A stretch of DNA of 58,354 bases from contig JBHELT010000026.1 of assembly GCA_046262935.1 (NCBI GenBank), positions 1 to 58,354 of the forward strand, read 5' to 3'. Both the position numbers and the translations under genes were made by a program. The notes under the pieces are model-generated. The model did no database searches and was not told the origin of the DNA. It saw only the letters and a list, made by a program, of their open reading frames with translations. The DNA comes from JBHELT01 sp046262935 (GTDB lineage Bacteria > Actinomycetota > CADDZG01 > JAHWKV01). Below are positions 18,536 through 29,705 of this stretch, piece after piece; within the stretch, counting starts at the first letter, position 1; the number at the start of each line of letters is the position of its first letter.

Positions 18536-19006
18536 TCAGTAGGGCTTCATAACCATGAGCCAAGCGATGAGGGCGAGCCCTACGATGCCGATGACCGACG
18601 TCACTGTTGGTATCTTCGAAACTCTGAGGCTCACCAGATCTTGACCGGGTATGGGGGAGCCGCCGCTCGATTCGATCTCGGCTGCTTGACGGAGCTTGCC
18701 ATAGAAGGGGGCTGGGACCGCACTCATGTAACCGAAGATCAGTACGAGCAACACAAGGGCGGTCCACATCCAACCGGTTCCCCAAAGGTGGCCGACGAAC
18801 CCGGCAGAGATCCCACCCGCGAGCAGTATCAGGGTGAAGGCGTACATGTAGTTGAAAGTCGAACGCGAGAGCGCGATCAAAAGAGCCACCGTTTTGGGAT
18901 CGCCTTCCTTTCGTACCTTGAAACCGATCACCATGGAAACGCCGTGTGTCGCGACGAAACCCAAGACCCCGATGATATGTACCAGCACCAACAAACCGTA
19001 GAGCAT
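18536..19006 (-). CDS. Four-helix membrane protein, DUF2269-like
   Basis: The 156-aa protein has four predicted hydrophobic helices: LYGLLVLVHIIGVLGFVA, YMYAFTLILLAGGISAGFV, WTALVLLVLIFGYMSA and SVIGIVGLALIAWLMVM. A conserved-looking histidine lies in helix 1 and another near residue 21. It resembles DUF2269-type integral membrane proteins. Two bases separate it from the USP-Rieske gene, so the pair is probably translated from one transcript and may form a membrane redox unit (inference). Confidence 0.7.
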   Translation of the reverse strand: MLYGLLVLVHIIGVLGFVATHGVSMVIGFKVRKEGDPKTVALLIALSRSTFNYMYAFTLILLAGGISAGFVGHLWGTGWMWTALVLLVLIFGYMSAVPAPFYGKLRQAAEIESSGGSPIPGQDLVSLRVSKIPTVTSVIGIVGLALIAWLMVMKPY

Positions 19007-19017
19007 GATGGGTGAGT

Positions 19018-21029
<2,012 letters not shown>

Positions 21030-21033
<4 letters not shown>

Positions 21034-21842
21034 GCTACCTTCGCCGCGATCTTCTTTTCGATCCACGAAAGCGTTTCGGCGGCCACCTTCTCCCAGCCTT
21101 CTTCGGAGAAGGTGTGATGCGACATCTCGGGATATTCAGCAACCTCAGCATCGTAGAGTGCCGCGGTCTTGCGGTGGGCTTTCAAAGGGATGATCGCGTC
21201 TTTATGACCGATGACAACGTACATAGGAACCTTCACCTTTTGGGGGTCGACTTTCACTTTCCCCATCGACATCTCCATGAGAGCCCTGCCTGATTCGTGA
21301 CAGATCCGTTGGTAGAACTGCGTAGCCTCGGGTTCGTCGACGTTGTTCAAGATCAATGCTTTGTAGTCGGCGATGTTGGGTTTGTTCGGCTTCTTACCGA
21401 TCAGGTCACCGAAGTACTTGAACTGCGAACGAAGCAGCTTCGGACTTGCCGGGACCATGAAAGCAGGTGCCGAGTTCATCAAGACACAGGCTTTGATCTC
21501 GGGCATGGCCTCGGCAACCTTCTGTGCGAGCAGCCCGCCCATCGACTCGCCGATGATCGCATCGGGTTGTACAGAGCGTGCCACGGCAAGTGCGTCTTCC
21601 AGGAAATCGAACATCGAAACGCGCCCTAGGTCTGCGACCGGTTTGGAGCCGTAATGACCTCGCCATGTTGGCACATAGCACGCGTAGCCCTGGTCGGCGA
21701 ACCAAGGAGCGAAGCCTTCCCAGATCCATCCGCCAACCCAGGCGCCGTGCAGGAACATCAATGTGCCTTTTGGCGAACCCGTTTCTGGCTCGAAAAGATC
21801 AACTGTCAGCTCAGCGATGGTGGTTTCTGATCTGTTTGCCAT
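21030..21842 (-). CDS. Alpha/beta-fold hydrolase
   Basis: The 270-aa protein has MFLHGAWVGGWIW (oxyanion region), the nucleophile elbow GESMGGL (serine near residue 100), acid GHKDAIIP and histidine MSHHTFSEE. The triad is complete; the substrate is unknown. I chose ATG at 21842 (MANRSETT) because GGAG lies seven bases upstream and the longer frame runs antisense across the divergent gene's start. It is divergent from the luciferase-like gene at 21889 and coupled to the YyaL-like gene. Confidence 0.87.
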
Positions 21843-21888
21843 GTTCGGCTCCGGTTCTCGAGGATGAAGATAGAAATAGAATCCTCGC

Positions 21889-23004
21889 ATGTCTATCAAG
21901 ATCGGGTTGTCGGCCAACCCAATCCCACCTCTGGAGCTAACTATCGGAACCGCCGTCAACAACGAGGCTGACGGATACGACTCACTTTGGTACCCCGACC
22001 ACCTGATGGGGTGGTTCCCGAAGGCACTTTGGACCCGGGAGAATTCCTCGATCGTTGATCTATTGCCAAGCCCCCATATCTATCTCGACCCTATGGTCGT
22101 GATCGGAATATTGGGTCAGGTGACCAAGCGCGTGAAACTGGCGACAGGCGTGACCGACCCGATCCGTAGACCCCCCGGCGAACTCGCCAGGACATTCCTC
22201 ACGCTGTCGCATGCCACCCAGGGAAGAGCGATCCTTGGCATAGGCGCGGGAGAGCGTGAGAACACTGAAGCCTACGGACTGGACTTCACCAGGCAAGTCT
22301 CGAAGTTGGAAGAGGCGCTCGAGATCATCGCGCGGCTGTGGGCTGCAGACGGGCCTATCGATTTCGACGGACGGTTCTGGAAACTGCGAAGAGCAGTGAT
22401 CGACCTGCAACCGTTCGAAGGGGTGTTCCCAGAGATCTGGATCGGCGCACACGGCCCAAGGATGTTGAACATCGTCGGCAGATATGCAGACGGCTGGTAT
22501 CCCTCTTACCCGATGTCGCCGCAAGAATACGCATCGAAACTCGATGTGATCAGAAAGGCAGCTTCAGAAGCGGGACGCGACCCAAGCGCGATCCAGGCTG
22601 GATATCAGATGTATTGTGTTGTCGCCGACGATCACGAGACCACTCATCGGATCTTGTCCTCGCCTCTGGCCGCGGCGATGACGTTGGTTGCCCCCAGTTC
22701 GCAATGGGAGAAGGCTGGTCTCAAGCACCCGATGGGTTCCAACTTCGAAGGGCTTCGCGACTACGTGCCAGAGTGGTATTCGAAGGAGGAACTCGAGGCT
22801 GCCGTCGCCTCTTTCGACATTGCGATACTGCACGACACCGTGGTACATGGGACGACCGAAGAGGTCGTATCGCAGATCGAACCTTTCATCGAAGCTGGGT
22901 TGCAGCATGCTGTTTTCGCGAACCTGGCCCCTATCGCCGGTTTCGAATTTGTCCCCGCCGCGCAGATGGGCATGAAGAAGGTCGCCGACATCCTGAGGGC
23001 GTAG
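21889..23004 (+). CDS. LLM-class flavin/F420-dependent oxidoreductase
   Basis: The 371-aa protein has the luciferase-like TIM barrel with GYDSLWYPDHLMGW near residue 30, VKLATGVTDPIRRPP near 85, GRAILGIGAGERENTEAYG near 112 and ADGWYPSYPMSP near 200. The last resembles F420-dependent family members such as glucose-6-phosphate dehydrogenase and mycolipid reductases. Cofactor F420 is therefore likely but not shown. It is convergent with the next LLM gene, four bases apart. Confidence 0.85.
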   Translation: MSIKIGLSANPIPPLELTIGTAVNNEADGYDSLWYPDHLMGWFPKALWTRENSSIVDLLPSPHIYLDPMVVIGILGQVTKRVKLATGVTDPIRRPPGELARTFLTLSHATQGRAILGIGAGERENTEAYGLDFTRQVSKLEEALEIIARLWAADGPIDFDGRFWKLRRAVIDLQPFEGVFPEIWIGAHGPRMLNIVGRYADGWYPSYPMSPQEYASKLDVIRKAASEAGRDPSAIQAGYQMYCVVADDHETTHRILSSPLAAAMTLVAPSSQWEKAGLKHPMGSNFEGLRDYVPEWYSKEELEAAVASFDIAILHDTVVHGTTEEVVSQIEPFIEAGLQHAVFANLAPIAGFEFVPAAQMGMKKVADILRA

Positions 23005-23008
23005 AGGG

Positions 23009-23893
23009 CTAGCTGCGGCCGATCGAGAGGAGTCGCTCCAACGGCTCCTTGGTCGATTCGGGCCAGATCGGCGAAACCGCGAAGTGCCGAGCACCAGCGT
23101 CTTCGAACTCAGCGAATCTCTCGCGACAATGTTCGACATCGCCCAAGATCGCGTAACGGCTCAGTTTGTCGAAAGGCAGGTTGTAGAAGCCCCCCAAGAT
23201 GTTCTGGGCGATGCGCCTCGCCTCCTCGTTGCTGTCGGCGATGCATGTCCATACGTACAGCGATGGCAAGAGCGCTGCCGGGTCACGGCCCCCTTCTTCG
23301 GCGTAGGCGCGGCACTTCGCCAGCATCGAGGCGAACCTTTCAGGAGTAAGAAAGAGTCCCATCCATCCGTCCGCGCGCTTTGCGGCGCGTTTAAGCGATG
23401 CGTCCGATCGCCCGCCGATCCATATGGGTGGTTGCATGGATGGTTTGGGATAAAGGTCAACGCCTTCTTGCCCGGGCCCCCACATGTCCTTGAATGAGTC
23501 GATCATCTGGTCGGTTCGTCTGCCACGGGTCCTTCTATCCGATGCGGTCGCGTCCCACTCGGCAGGGAACTCGCCCCCAACGCCGATGCCAACAGTGAGC
23601 CGTCCACCACTCAGACGCTCGATGGTCGCAAGGGCCTTAGCGGTGGCCACCGGCTCGCGCATCGCCAGTTGAAGAACTGCGGTTCCGATCCGGGTTGTAG
23701 TTGTTCGAGCGGCAAGGGTTGCCAGGAGCGTCAGTGCTTCGTGCATCGGGTGCCACCAAAGCAGATGGTCAGATACCCAAAGATGGTTCAGGTTGCCGAG
23801 TTCAGCGGTCCTGGCGATGTCGTCGATCGTGTGCATCGAAGGCACATCCGTCCCCGAGGACGAGGGGACCACGTAACCCAAACTGGCCTGCAT
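23009..23893 (-). CDS. LLM-class flavin/F420-dependent oxidoreductase
   Basis: The 294-aa protein has LNHLWVSDHLLWWHP near residue 36, RIGTAVLQLAMREP near 68, GRLTVGIGVGGEFPAEW near 95 and ADGWMGLFLTPER near 175. It is the third luciferase-like enzyme in the window. The three are divergent from each other and not a recent tandem duplication. Substrate unknown. It is divergent from the dodecin gene across 60 bp that hold a short palindrome. Confidence 0.85.
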   Translation of the reverse strand: MQASLGYVVPSSSGTDVPSMHTIDDIARTAELGNLNHLWVSDHLLWWHPMHEALTLLATLAARTTTTRIGTAVLQLAMREPVATAKALATIERLSGGRLTVGIGVGGEFPAEWDATASDRRTRGRRTDQMIDSFKDMWGPGQEGVDLYPKPSMQPPIWIGGRSDASLKRAAKRADGWMGLFLTPERFASMLAKCRAYAEEGGRDPAALLPSLYVWTCIADSNEEARRIAQNILGGFYNLPFDKLSRYAILGDVEHCRERFAEFEDAGARHFAVSPIWPESTKEPLERLLSIGRS

Positions 23894-23903
23894 ACCCCGA
23901 TGC

Positions 23904-23918
23904 TATAGGTCTCCTATA
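23904..23918. promoter_or_regulatory. Inverted repeat between divergent LLM and dodecin genes
   Basis: TATAGG-TCT-CCTATA is a perfect inverted repeat in the 60-bp spacer. The arm TATA could also supply a -10-like element on either strand. It is therefore a candidate operator or a pair of overlapping divergent promoters. No regulator is identified. Confidence 0.35.
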
Positions 23919-23953
23919 CAATCGAACCGCTCGTCGATCCAAGGGAGGCTCGA

Positions 23954-24163
23954 GTGGCGGTCGTCAAGACCATCGACCTTGTAGGTGTTTCAACTGAGAG
24001 TTGGCACAAGGCTGCACAAGAAGCGCTGGCCGAAGCTGCGAAGTCGCTTCGAGGGATCGAAGCTATGGAGATCCTCGAAACTTCTTGCAACGTCGAGAAC
24101 AGCCAGATCAAGGAATACCTGACACACGTCAGGATCAAGTTTCGTATCGAACGGGTTAGCTAA
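23954..24163 (+). CDS. Dodecin, flavin-storage protein
   Basis: The 69-aa protein is a typical dodecin: KTIDLVGVSTESWHKAAQEAL, then AKSLRGIEAMEILE and a C-terminal strand KEYLTHVRIKFRIE. Dodecins form dodecamers that bind and buffer flavins; the tryptophan in ESWHKA is the usual isoalloxazine-stacking residue. The GTG start follows GGGAGG. It sits 16 bases before purA and beside two flavin/F420 enzymes, so it may share the pur transcript. Confidence 0.9.
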   Translation: MAVVKTIDLVGVSTESWHKAAQEALAEAAKSLRGIEAMEILETSCNVENSQIKEYLTHVRIKFRIERVS

Positions 24164-24179
24164 CTGAAAGATAGATGAG

Positions 24180-25454
24180 ATGCCCGGCATAGCACTCGTC
24201 GGGACTCAGTGGGGTGACGAAGGCAAAGGAAAAGTCACCCACCTGATGGCCGACGAAATGGACATGGTGGTTCGGTATTCCGGCGGGAACAATGCCGGTC
24301 ACACAGTCATAGTCGGTAACGAGACATTCAAACTGCACCTGCTTCCCGCGGGGATCTTGTATGAACACATAGTCCCGGTCATCGGGCCCGGGGTCGTTGT
24401 CGATCCCTCGGTTCTGCTCGATGAGATCGATTCCCTACAGGCGCGGGGGATCTCTGCGGACAGGTTGATCATCTCCGGCAATGCCCATCTGATCATGCCT
24501 TATCACCGCGAACTCGATCACCTGACCGAGCGTCGCTTGGGCAAGATGAAACTCGGAACGACCAAGCGCGGCATCGGTCCTGCCTACGCAGATAAAGCGT
24601 CGCGCATCGGCATCCGCGTGCAGGACCTACTCGACCCGAAGATCTTCGCTGCTAAGTTGGAGACCAATCTTCGAGAAAAGAACCTGCTGCTTACAAAGAT
24701 CTATGGCCGTTTGCCCATGAAGATGGACGCCATATTGGAGGAGTATCTTGGCTTCGCAGACCGGCTTGAAACGCATATCGCCGATACGGTCGAAGCGGTC
24801 CACATCGCCCTCGATTCGAATAAGAACGTTCTGTTCGAGGGCGCGCAAGGGACCCTGCTCGATCTCGATCACGGGACGTATCCATTCGTCACTTCATCGA
24901 ATCCGATCTCGGGCGGCGTGTGCGCCGGTGCGGGCGTAGGGCCCAGGTCGATCGAAAGGATCATCGGTGTCTCGAAGGCTTACATCACACGGGTCGGAGA
25001 AGGACCTTTCCCGAGCGAGGACCTCGGCCCCGATGGGCTGGAGATGATCACTCGCGGGAAAGAATTCGGCACAACAACTGGAAGACAGAGGCGCTGCGGT
25101 TGGTTCGATGCGGTCGTCGGTCGCTACGCGTCGCGTCTGAACTCATTGACCGAGATCTTCTTGACGAAGCTCGATGTGCTTTCTGCGTTCGAGTCGATCA
25201 AGGTTTGCATCGGGTACCAATACGAAGGTCAGAAGTACGACACTTTTCCTCCTCACCAAACGATCTTCCACAAGGCAGAGCCGATCTACGAAGAGCTTGC
25301 TGGTTGGCAGCAAGACATAAGCGCGGCGCGAAGGTGGGAAGACCTACCCGTCGAGGCGCAGAACTACGTTGTCCGATTGGAAGCACTGGTCGAGGTCCCC
25401 ATAACGCAGATATCGGTTGGCGCTGAAGCCACCGAAACGGTGACGCGCCGCTAG
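24180..25454 (+). CDS. purA: Adenylosuccinate synthetase
   Basis: PurA joins IMP and aspartate with GTP to make adenylosuccinate, the first step of the AMP branch. The 424-aa protein has the GTP loop GTQWGDEGKGKV, the GNNAGHTV segment near residue 38, and IMP-binding TTKRGIGPAYADK near residue 125. Length is normal. It leads the pur run; its stop shares a base with the purD start. Confidence 0.98.
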   Translation: MPGIALVGTQWGDEGKGKVTHLMADEMDMVVRYSGGNNAGHTVIVGNETFKLHLLPAGILYEHIVPVIGPGVVVDPSVLLDEIDSLQARGISADRLIISGNAHLIMPYHRELDHLTERRLGKMKLGTTKRGIGPAYADKASRIGIRVQDLLDPKIFAAKLETNLREKNLLLTKIYGRLPMKMDAILEEYLGFADRLETHIADTVEAVHIALDSNKNVLFEGAQGTLLDLDHGTYPFVTSSNPISGGVCAGAGVGPRSIERIIGVSKAYITRVGEGPFPSEDLGPDGLEMITRGKEFGTTTGRQRRCGWFDAVVGRYASRLNSLTEIFLTKLDVLSAFESIKVCIGYQYEGQKYDTFPPHQTIFHKAEPIYEELAGWQQDISAARRWEDLPVEAQNYVVRLEALVEVPITQISVGAEATETVTRR

Positions 25455-26761
25455 TGCGGGCGCTCATCGTCGGAGGCGGGGCCAGAGAGCACTGCATAGC
25501 CTGGAGCCTGGCACGGGGGAGATGGGCGGATTCGGTCATCGCCGCACCTGGCAACCCTGGGATCGGTCAACTGTGCGAATGCTTCGATGTGCCGGCGCAC
25601 GACATCGAAGGATTGATCGAACTGACTAAGAAGACCCGGCCCGACCTAGTGGTCATTGGCCCAGAGATCCCCCTGGTCGCAGGTCTGGCAGATGCTCTCG
25701 CTGAGATCGGAGTTTCGGTATTCGGGCCCCGAAAGGCGGCGGCCATGCTCGAAGGCAGCAAGGACTTCGCGAAAACTGTCATGGCTTCGCGGTCCGTCCC
25801 AACGGCCGATCATGGATCCTTCGACGACGTCGATGAGGCCCTCGCTTACTTGAAACGCGTCGAAGGCCAGGTCGTGGTGAAGGCAGACGGATTGGCGGCA
25901 GGTAAGGGAGTTGTAGTTTGTGACTCTAAGAGCGATGCTCGCGATGCGGTTATCGATGCCATGACCTCGCACCGCTTCGGAGATGCTGGAAGAACCGTTC
26001 TGATCGAGCAGAGGTTGTTCGGCGAAGAGCTGTCGGTACTTGCGTTCTGCGATGGGAGTTCGTTCGCCCTAATGCCGCCAGCCCAAGATTACAAACAAGC
26101 CTACGACTACGACCAGGGACCAAATACCGGAGGTATGGGTGCGTTTTCTCCGGTTCCTTCTTACACAGAACAGATCGCGTCGCAGGTGGCCTCTTCGATC
26201 ATCGAGCCGGTTCTCGACGTTCTCGTTGACTACGGTGGTTATGTCGGAGTCCTGTACGCCGGTTTGATGCTCACCGATCAGGGGCCGAAAGTGATCGAGT
26301 TCAATTGTCGCTTCGGGGACCCCGAAACCCAGGCATTGCTGCCAAGGCTCGACTCCGACCTTGGCGAGATCATGGCCGCCTGCACACAGGGTTCGCTCGC
26401 GGGGACCAAGATCGACTGGTCGATGGATGCGTGTTTGACCGTGGTTGCGGCATCTCGTGGATACCCTGAGACAGAAAGGATCGTCTCGGGATTCGATATA
26501 ACTGGGGTGAACGAGGCTGAAAACGTGGCGGGGATGCCGGTCTTCCATGCCGCAACCCAGATGAACGCTGGCAGGTTGACGACGGCGGGGGGCCGTGTTC
26601 TCAGCGTCTGTGCGAAGGCCGAAACGGTAACGTTGGCGAGACAAAATGCTTACGAGGCCATATCGCATATCAAGTTCGAAGGTATGCGTTACCGCTCCGA
26701 TATCGGCGCGGAGGTAAGAGGCAGATCGCCTGAGGAAACGATGGAGGAAAACGATGAATGA
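25454..26761 (+). CDS. purD: Phosphoribosylamine-glycine ligase
   Basis: This ATP-grasp enzyme makes GAR from phosphoribosylamine, glycine and ATP, step 2 of purine synthesis. The 435-aa protein has the N-terminal motif MRALIVGGGAREHCIAW, VVVKADGLAAGKGVVV (about 137-152) and QDYKQAYDYDQGPNTGGMGA (about 215-235). The GTG start shares one base with the purA stop. It is followed by purE with an eight-base overlap. Confidence 0.97.
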   Translation: MRALIVGGGAREHCIAWSLARGRWADSVIAAPGNPGIGQLCECFDVPAHDIEGLIELTKKTRPDLVVIGPEIPLVAGLADALAEIGVSVFGPRKAAAMLEGSKDFAKTVMASRSVPTADHGSFDDVDEALAYLKRVEGQVVVKADGLAAGKGVVVCDSKSDARDAVIDAMTSHRFGDAGRTVLIEQRLFGEELSVLAFCDGSSFALMPPAQDYKQAYDYDQGPNTGGMGAFSPVPSYTEQIASQVASSIIEPVLDVLVDYGGYVGVLYAGLMLTDQGPKVIEFNCRFGDPETQALLPRLDSDLGEIMAACTQGSLAGTKIDWSMDACLTVVAASRGYPETERIVSGFDITGVNEAENVAGMPVFHAATQMNAGRLTTAGGRVLSVCAKAETVTLARQNAYEAISHIKFEGMRYRSDIGAEVRGRSPEETMEENDE

Positions 26762-27236
26762 TGTTTTCGGCAGCGATGCCGTTGTAGGGATCGTCATGGG
26801 AAGCGCTTCGGATCAGCCAAAGATGCAAGCGGCCGAAGTGATGCTTGAAAGGTTCGGTGTTCCTTTCGAGTCGAACGTGATCAGCGCGCATCGCAACCCC
26901 GAGCAAGCCCACGAGTACGCGAGGCTGGCCGAAGACCGTGGTTTGAAAGTGATAATCGCCGGTGCGGGCAGGGCTGCGCATCTGGCCGGAGTTATGGCAG
27001 CCAATACGGTTCTGCCCGTGATCGGGGTCCCCATCCTGACCGACCACCTCGGTGGAGCAGATTCGCTGTACTCGACCGTGCAGATGCCGCCCGGTGTCCC
27101 GGTTGCCACGGTTGCGCTGAACGGTGCTGCCAACGCAGGGATCTTGGCGGTGCAGATATTGGCCTCTGCGCACCCCGAGTTGCGCGAGCGGTTGGTCTCT
27201 TTCAAGAAGGAACTGAGTCAAGGGTTGAAGGTTTGA
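26754..27236 (+). CDS. purE: 5-(carboxyamino)imidazole ribonucleotide mutase
   Basis: PurE converts N5-CAIR to CAIR. The 160-aa protein has VVGIVMGSASDQPKM, the His-containing VISAHRNPEQAHEYA and DSLYSTVQMPPGVPVATV. The family loop usually reads GAGGAAHLPG but here it is GAGRAAHLAG, so two conserved positions are changed. A class I enzyme needs PurK, and no purK is in this cluster. The ATG follows GGAGG and lies inside the end of purD. Confidence 0.95.
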   Translation: MNDVFGSDAVVGIVMGSASDQPKMQAAEVMLERFGVPFESNVISAHRNPEQAHEYARLAEDRGLKVIIAGAGRAAHLAGVMAANTVLPVIGVPILTDHLGGADSLYSTVQMPPGVPVATVALNGAANAGILAVQILASAHPELRERLVSFKKELSQGLKV

Positions 27237-28540
27237 TCGATAGATACACGCGGCCCGAGATGGCCGCGATATGGAGTGAACAAAGTAAGTTCGCACATTG
27301 GCTCAACATCGAGATACTCGCGACCGAAGCCAGGGCCGATGCCGGAGATGTTCCTCGATCAGACCTGGACGAGATCAAGGCGAAAGCCAGTTTCGACCCG
27401 GAGCGCATCGCCGATCTCGAGAAGAAAACGCGCCACGATGTTGCTGCATTCCTCGACGACGTTGCATCGTCGGTCGGCCCTGCCGCCCGCCATCTGCACT
27501 ACGGCATGACGTCTTCAGACGTTCTCGATACTGCTCTTGCTCTGCAGATCAAAGACGCTGGCGGTCTGCTTGCTAAGCAGTTGGATCTCTTGATAGCGAT
27601 CGTCATCAGAGTGGCTCGGGAGCATGGTGAGACTGCCATGGTTGCGCGCACGCACGGTATCCATGCCGAACCAACCACGTTCGGCCTGAAAGTTGCCGGG
27701 TGGGCTTTCGAGCTGCACCGCGGCCTGCAGCGCTTGATCAGCGCAACGCGCGAGGCCGCCGTTGGCAAGTTGTCGGGTGTCGTCGGGACGTACTCACAAC
27801 TGCCACCCCAGATCGAAGAACATGTTTGCAGGCGCCTCGGCATATCGGCTGATCCTTCGTCGACGCAGGTCGTTGCCAGAGATCGTCATGCGGGATTCGT
27901 TTCGTCGCTGGGCATAGTGGCAGGGACCCTCGAGAGGATCGCAACCGAGATCCGTCACCTGGCCCGCACTGAAGTTCGCGAGGTCGAAGAGCCGTTCGTA
28001 GAGGGTGAGCAGAAGGGTTCGTCGGCCATGCCCCACAAACGCAACCCCTGGCGCAGCGAGAGACTGACTGGTCTATCGCGCATCGTAAGGTCGGCTGTTG
28101 TCCCATCGATCGAGAACATCGCCCTATGGCATGAAAGGGACATATCTCACTCTTCGGTTGAACGGGTCCTGCTGCCCGATGCATGCATGGTGCTCGACTT
28201 CATGATCGCCGAAGCGAGCGATCTGATCGACGGATTGGTGGTGTATCCGGAGCGGATGAAAGCCAATCTCGAAGCAAGCTTCGGGCTTGCATACTCGCAG
28301 AGCGTCCTTCTGGCCATGATCGATGCTGGCCTCACTCGCGATGAGGCCTATCGCATAGTCCAGGAAAACTCCATGCGGGCATGGAGCACGGGAACTCACC
28401 TCAGAGAACTGCTAACAACCGACGAAAGGGTGGTGGCCAGGATGAAGGATGCGGATATCGAGCAGTGCTTCGACGAATCGCGGTATCTTGTGCATGTAAA
28501 GAAGGTAATCAGCAGGCTAGACCAGCTGGAGCAGCAGTAG
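27233..28540 (+). CDS. purB: Adenylosuccinate lyase
   Basis: PurB removes fumarate from SAICAR and from adenylosuccinate, acting in IMP synthesis and the AMP branch. The 435-aa protein has HYGMTSSDVLDTALA, ARTHGIHAEPTTFGLK (catalytic His region) and the fumarase/lyase signature GSSAMPHKRNP near residue 261. The TTG start overlaps the purE stop (TTGA), so it is probably translated by re-initiation. Confidence 0.97.
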   Translation: MIDRYTRPEMAAIWSEQSKFAHWLNIEILATEARADAGDVPRSDLDEIKAKASFDPERIADLEKKTRHDVAAFLDDVASSVGPAARHLHYGMTSSDVLDTALALQIKDAGGLLAKQLDLLIAIVIRVAREHGETAMVARTHGIHAEPTTFGLKVAGWAFELHRGLQRLISATREAAVGKLSGVVGTYSQLPPQIEEHVCRRLGISADPSSTQVVARDRHAGFVSSLGIVAGTLERIATEIRHLARTEVREVEEPFVEGEQKGSSAMPHKRNPWRSERLTGLSRIVRSAVVPSIENIALWHERDISHSSVERVLLPDACMVLDFMIAEASDLIDGLVVYPERMKANLEASFGLAYSQSVLLAMIDAGLTRDEAYRIVQENSMRAWSTGTHLRELLTTDERVVARMKDADIEQCFDESRYLVHVKKVISRLDQLEQQ

Positions 28541-29448
28541 TGTCCTCGACCCAAAACGCCGTGATCGAAATCGACCTTCCTCTGACGCGCCTCGCATCGG
28601 GCAAGGTGAGGGAGATATTCGACATGGGCGACCGCCTGCTGTTCATCGCGACCGACAGGATCTCCGCCTACGACGTGATCATGCCTCAGGGCATACCCAA
28701 CAAGGGCAAACTCCTGACCGGGATGAGTACCTTCTGGTTCGATCTTTTGTCCAAGATCTGTCCCAACCACACAACCCCCGAGACCGCACTGCCCGACGCG
28801 CTGGCCGACTCGTCAGATCTATTGCGGGGCAGGAGCCTCGTGGTCGAGAAACTCGAGATGATGCCTGTCGAGTTCGTGATCAGGGGATACCTGGTCGGTT
28901 CGGGCTGGAAGGACTACCAAAGGACCGGTGCGGTCTGCGGGATCGCCTTACCGGCGGGATTGGTTGAAGCGCAGAAGCTTCCCGAGCCGATCTTCACCCC
29001 CGCCACCAAAGCAACGACAGGTCACGACGAGAACATCTCCGAGGATGAAGCAGCAGACATCCTTGGGGCTGATCACTTGAAGGTGGCCAAACAATATGCC
29101 ATCGATCTTTATCTCGAGGCCTCTAAGCACGCCGCCACCAAAGGCATCATCCTGGCGGATACCAAGTTCGAGTTCGGGATCAAAGATGGCGACGTGGTAC
29201 TGGCCGACGAAGTCCTGACCCCGGATTCATCGCGATTTTGGCCAGCCGAAAGCTGGGCCCCCGGTTCCAATCCGCCTTCTTTTGACAAGCAGTACCTGCG
29301 TGACTGGTTAGACCAGATAGGTTGGGACCGCCAGCCCCCGCCTCCCGACCTGCCTTCAGACGTGATCGATTTCACCGCCCGAAAATACGCCGAAGCCTAT
29401 GAGGCGATCACCGGAGTTTCGTTCGACGAGTACTTGGCAAGTACATGA
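28540..29448 (+). CDS. purC: SAICAR synthetase
   Basis: PurC joins CAIR and aspartate with ATP. The 302-aa protein has ASGKVREIFDMGDRLLFIAT, DRISAYDVIMPQGIPNKG, VEFVIRGYLVGSGWKDY and LADTKFEFGI. I chose GTG at 28540, which shares one base with the purB stop, because VSSTQNAVIEIDLPL leads directly into the family fold. The longer frame from 28381 lies within purB and is not family-like. Confidence 0.96.
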   Translation: MSSTQNAVIEIDLPLTRLASGKVREIFDMGDRLLFIATDRISAYDVIMPQGIPNKGKLLTGMSTFWFDLLSKICPNHTTPETALPDALADSSDLLRGRSLVVEKLEMMPVEFVIRGYLVGSGWKDYQRTGAVCGIALPAGLVEAQKLPEPIFTPATKATTGHDENISEDEAADILGADHLKVAKQYAIDLYLEASKHAATKGIILADTKFEFGIKDGDVVLADEVLTPDSSRFWPAESWAPGSNPPSFDKQYLRDWLDQIGWDRQPPPPDLPSDVIDFTARKYAEAYEAITGVSFDEYLAST

Positions 29449-29705
29449 CATTCGAGGTCGCCGTCGACATCATGCCTCGACAGGAGATCTCTGACCCGCA
29501 GGGCCAAACGATCGAAAGAGCGTTGCCTCGTATCGGGTTCCCCGAGGTCTCCGGGGTAAGGGTCGGCAAACGAATCACTTTGAGCATAGAGGCGATAGAC
29601 GAAAGAAGGGCGATCGAGATAGTCGAGGGGGCCTGCCGCAAGTTCCTGACCAATCCAGCTATCGAAGAATTTTCCGTTTCGGTCTCGCCGGGTGTGAGTA
29701 ACTGA
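29445..29705 (+). CDS. purS: FGAM synthase subunit PurS
   Basis: This 86-aa subunit links PurQ and small PurL in the FGAM synthase complex. It matches the family: FEVAVDIMPRQEISDPQGQTI, GFPEVSGVRVGKRITL and a final NPAIEEFSVSV. It overlaps the purC stop by ATGA, and its own stop shares one base with the purQ start. Confidence 0.94.
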   Translation: MTFEVAVDIMPRQEISDPQGQTIERALPRIGFPEVSGVRVGKRITLSIEAIDERRAIEIVEGACRKFLTNPAIEEFSVSVSPGVSN

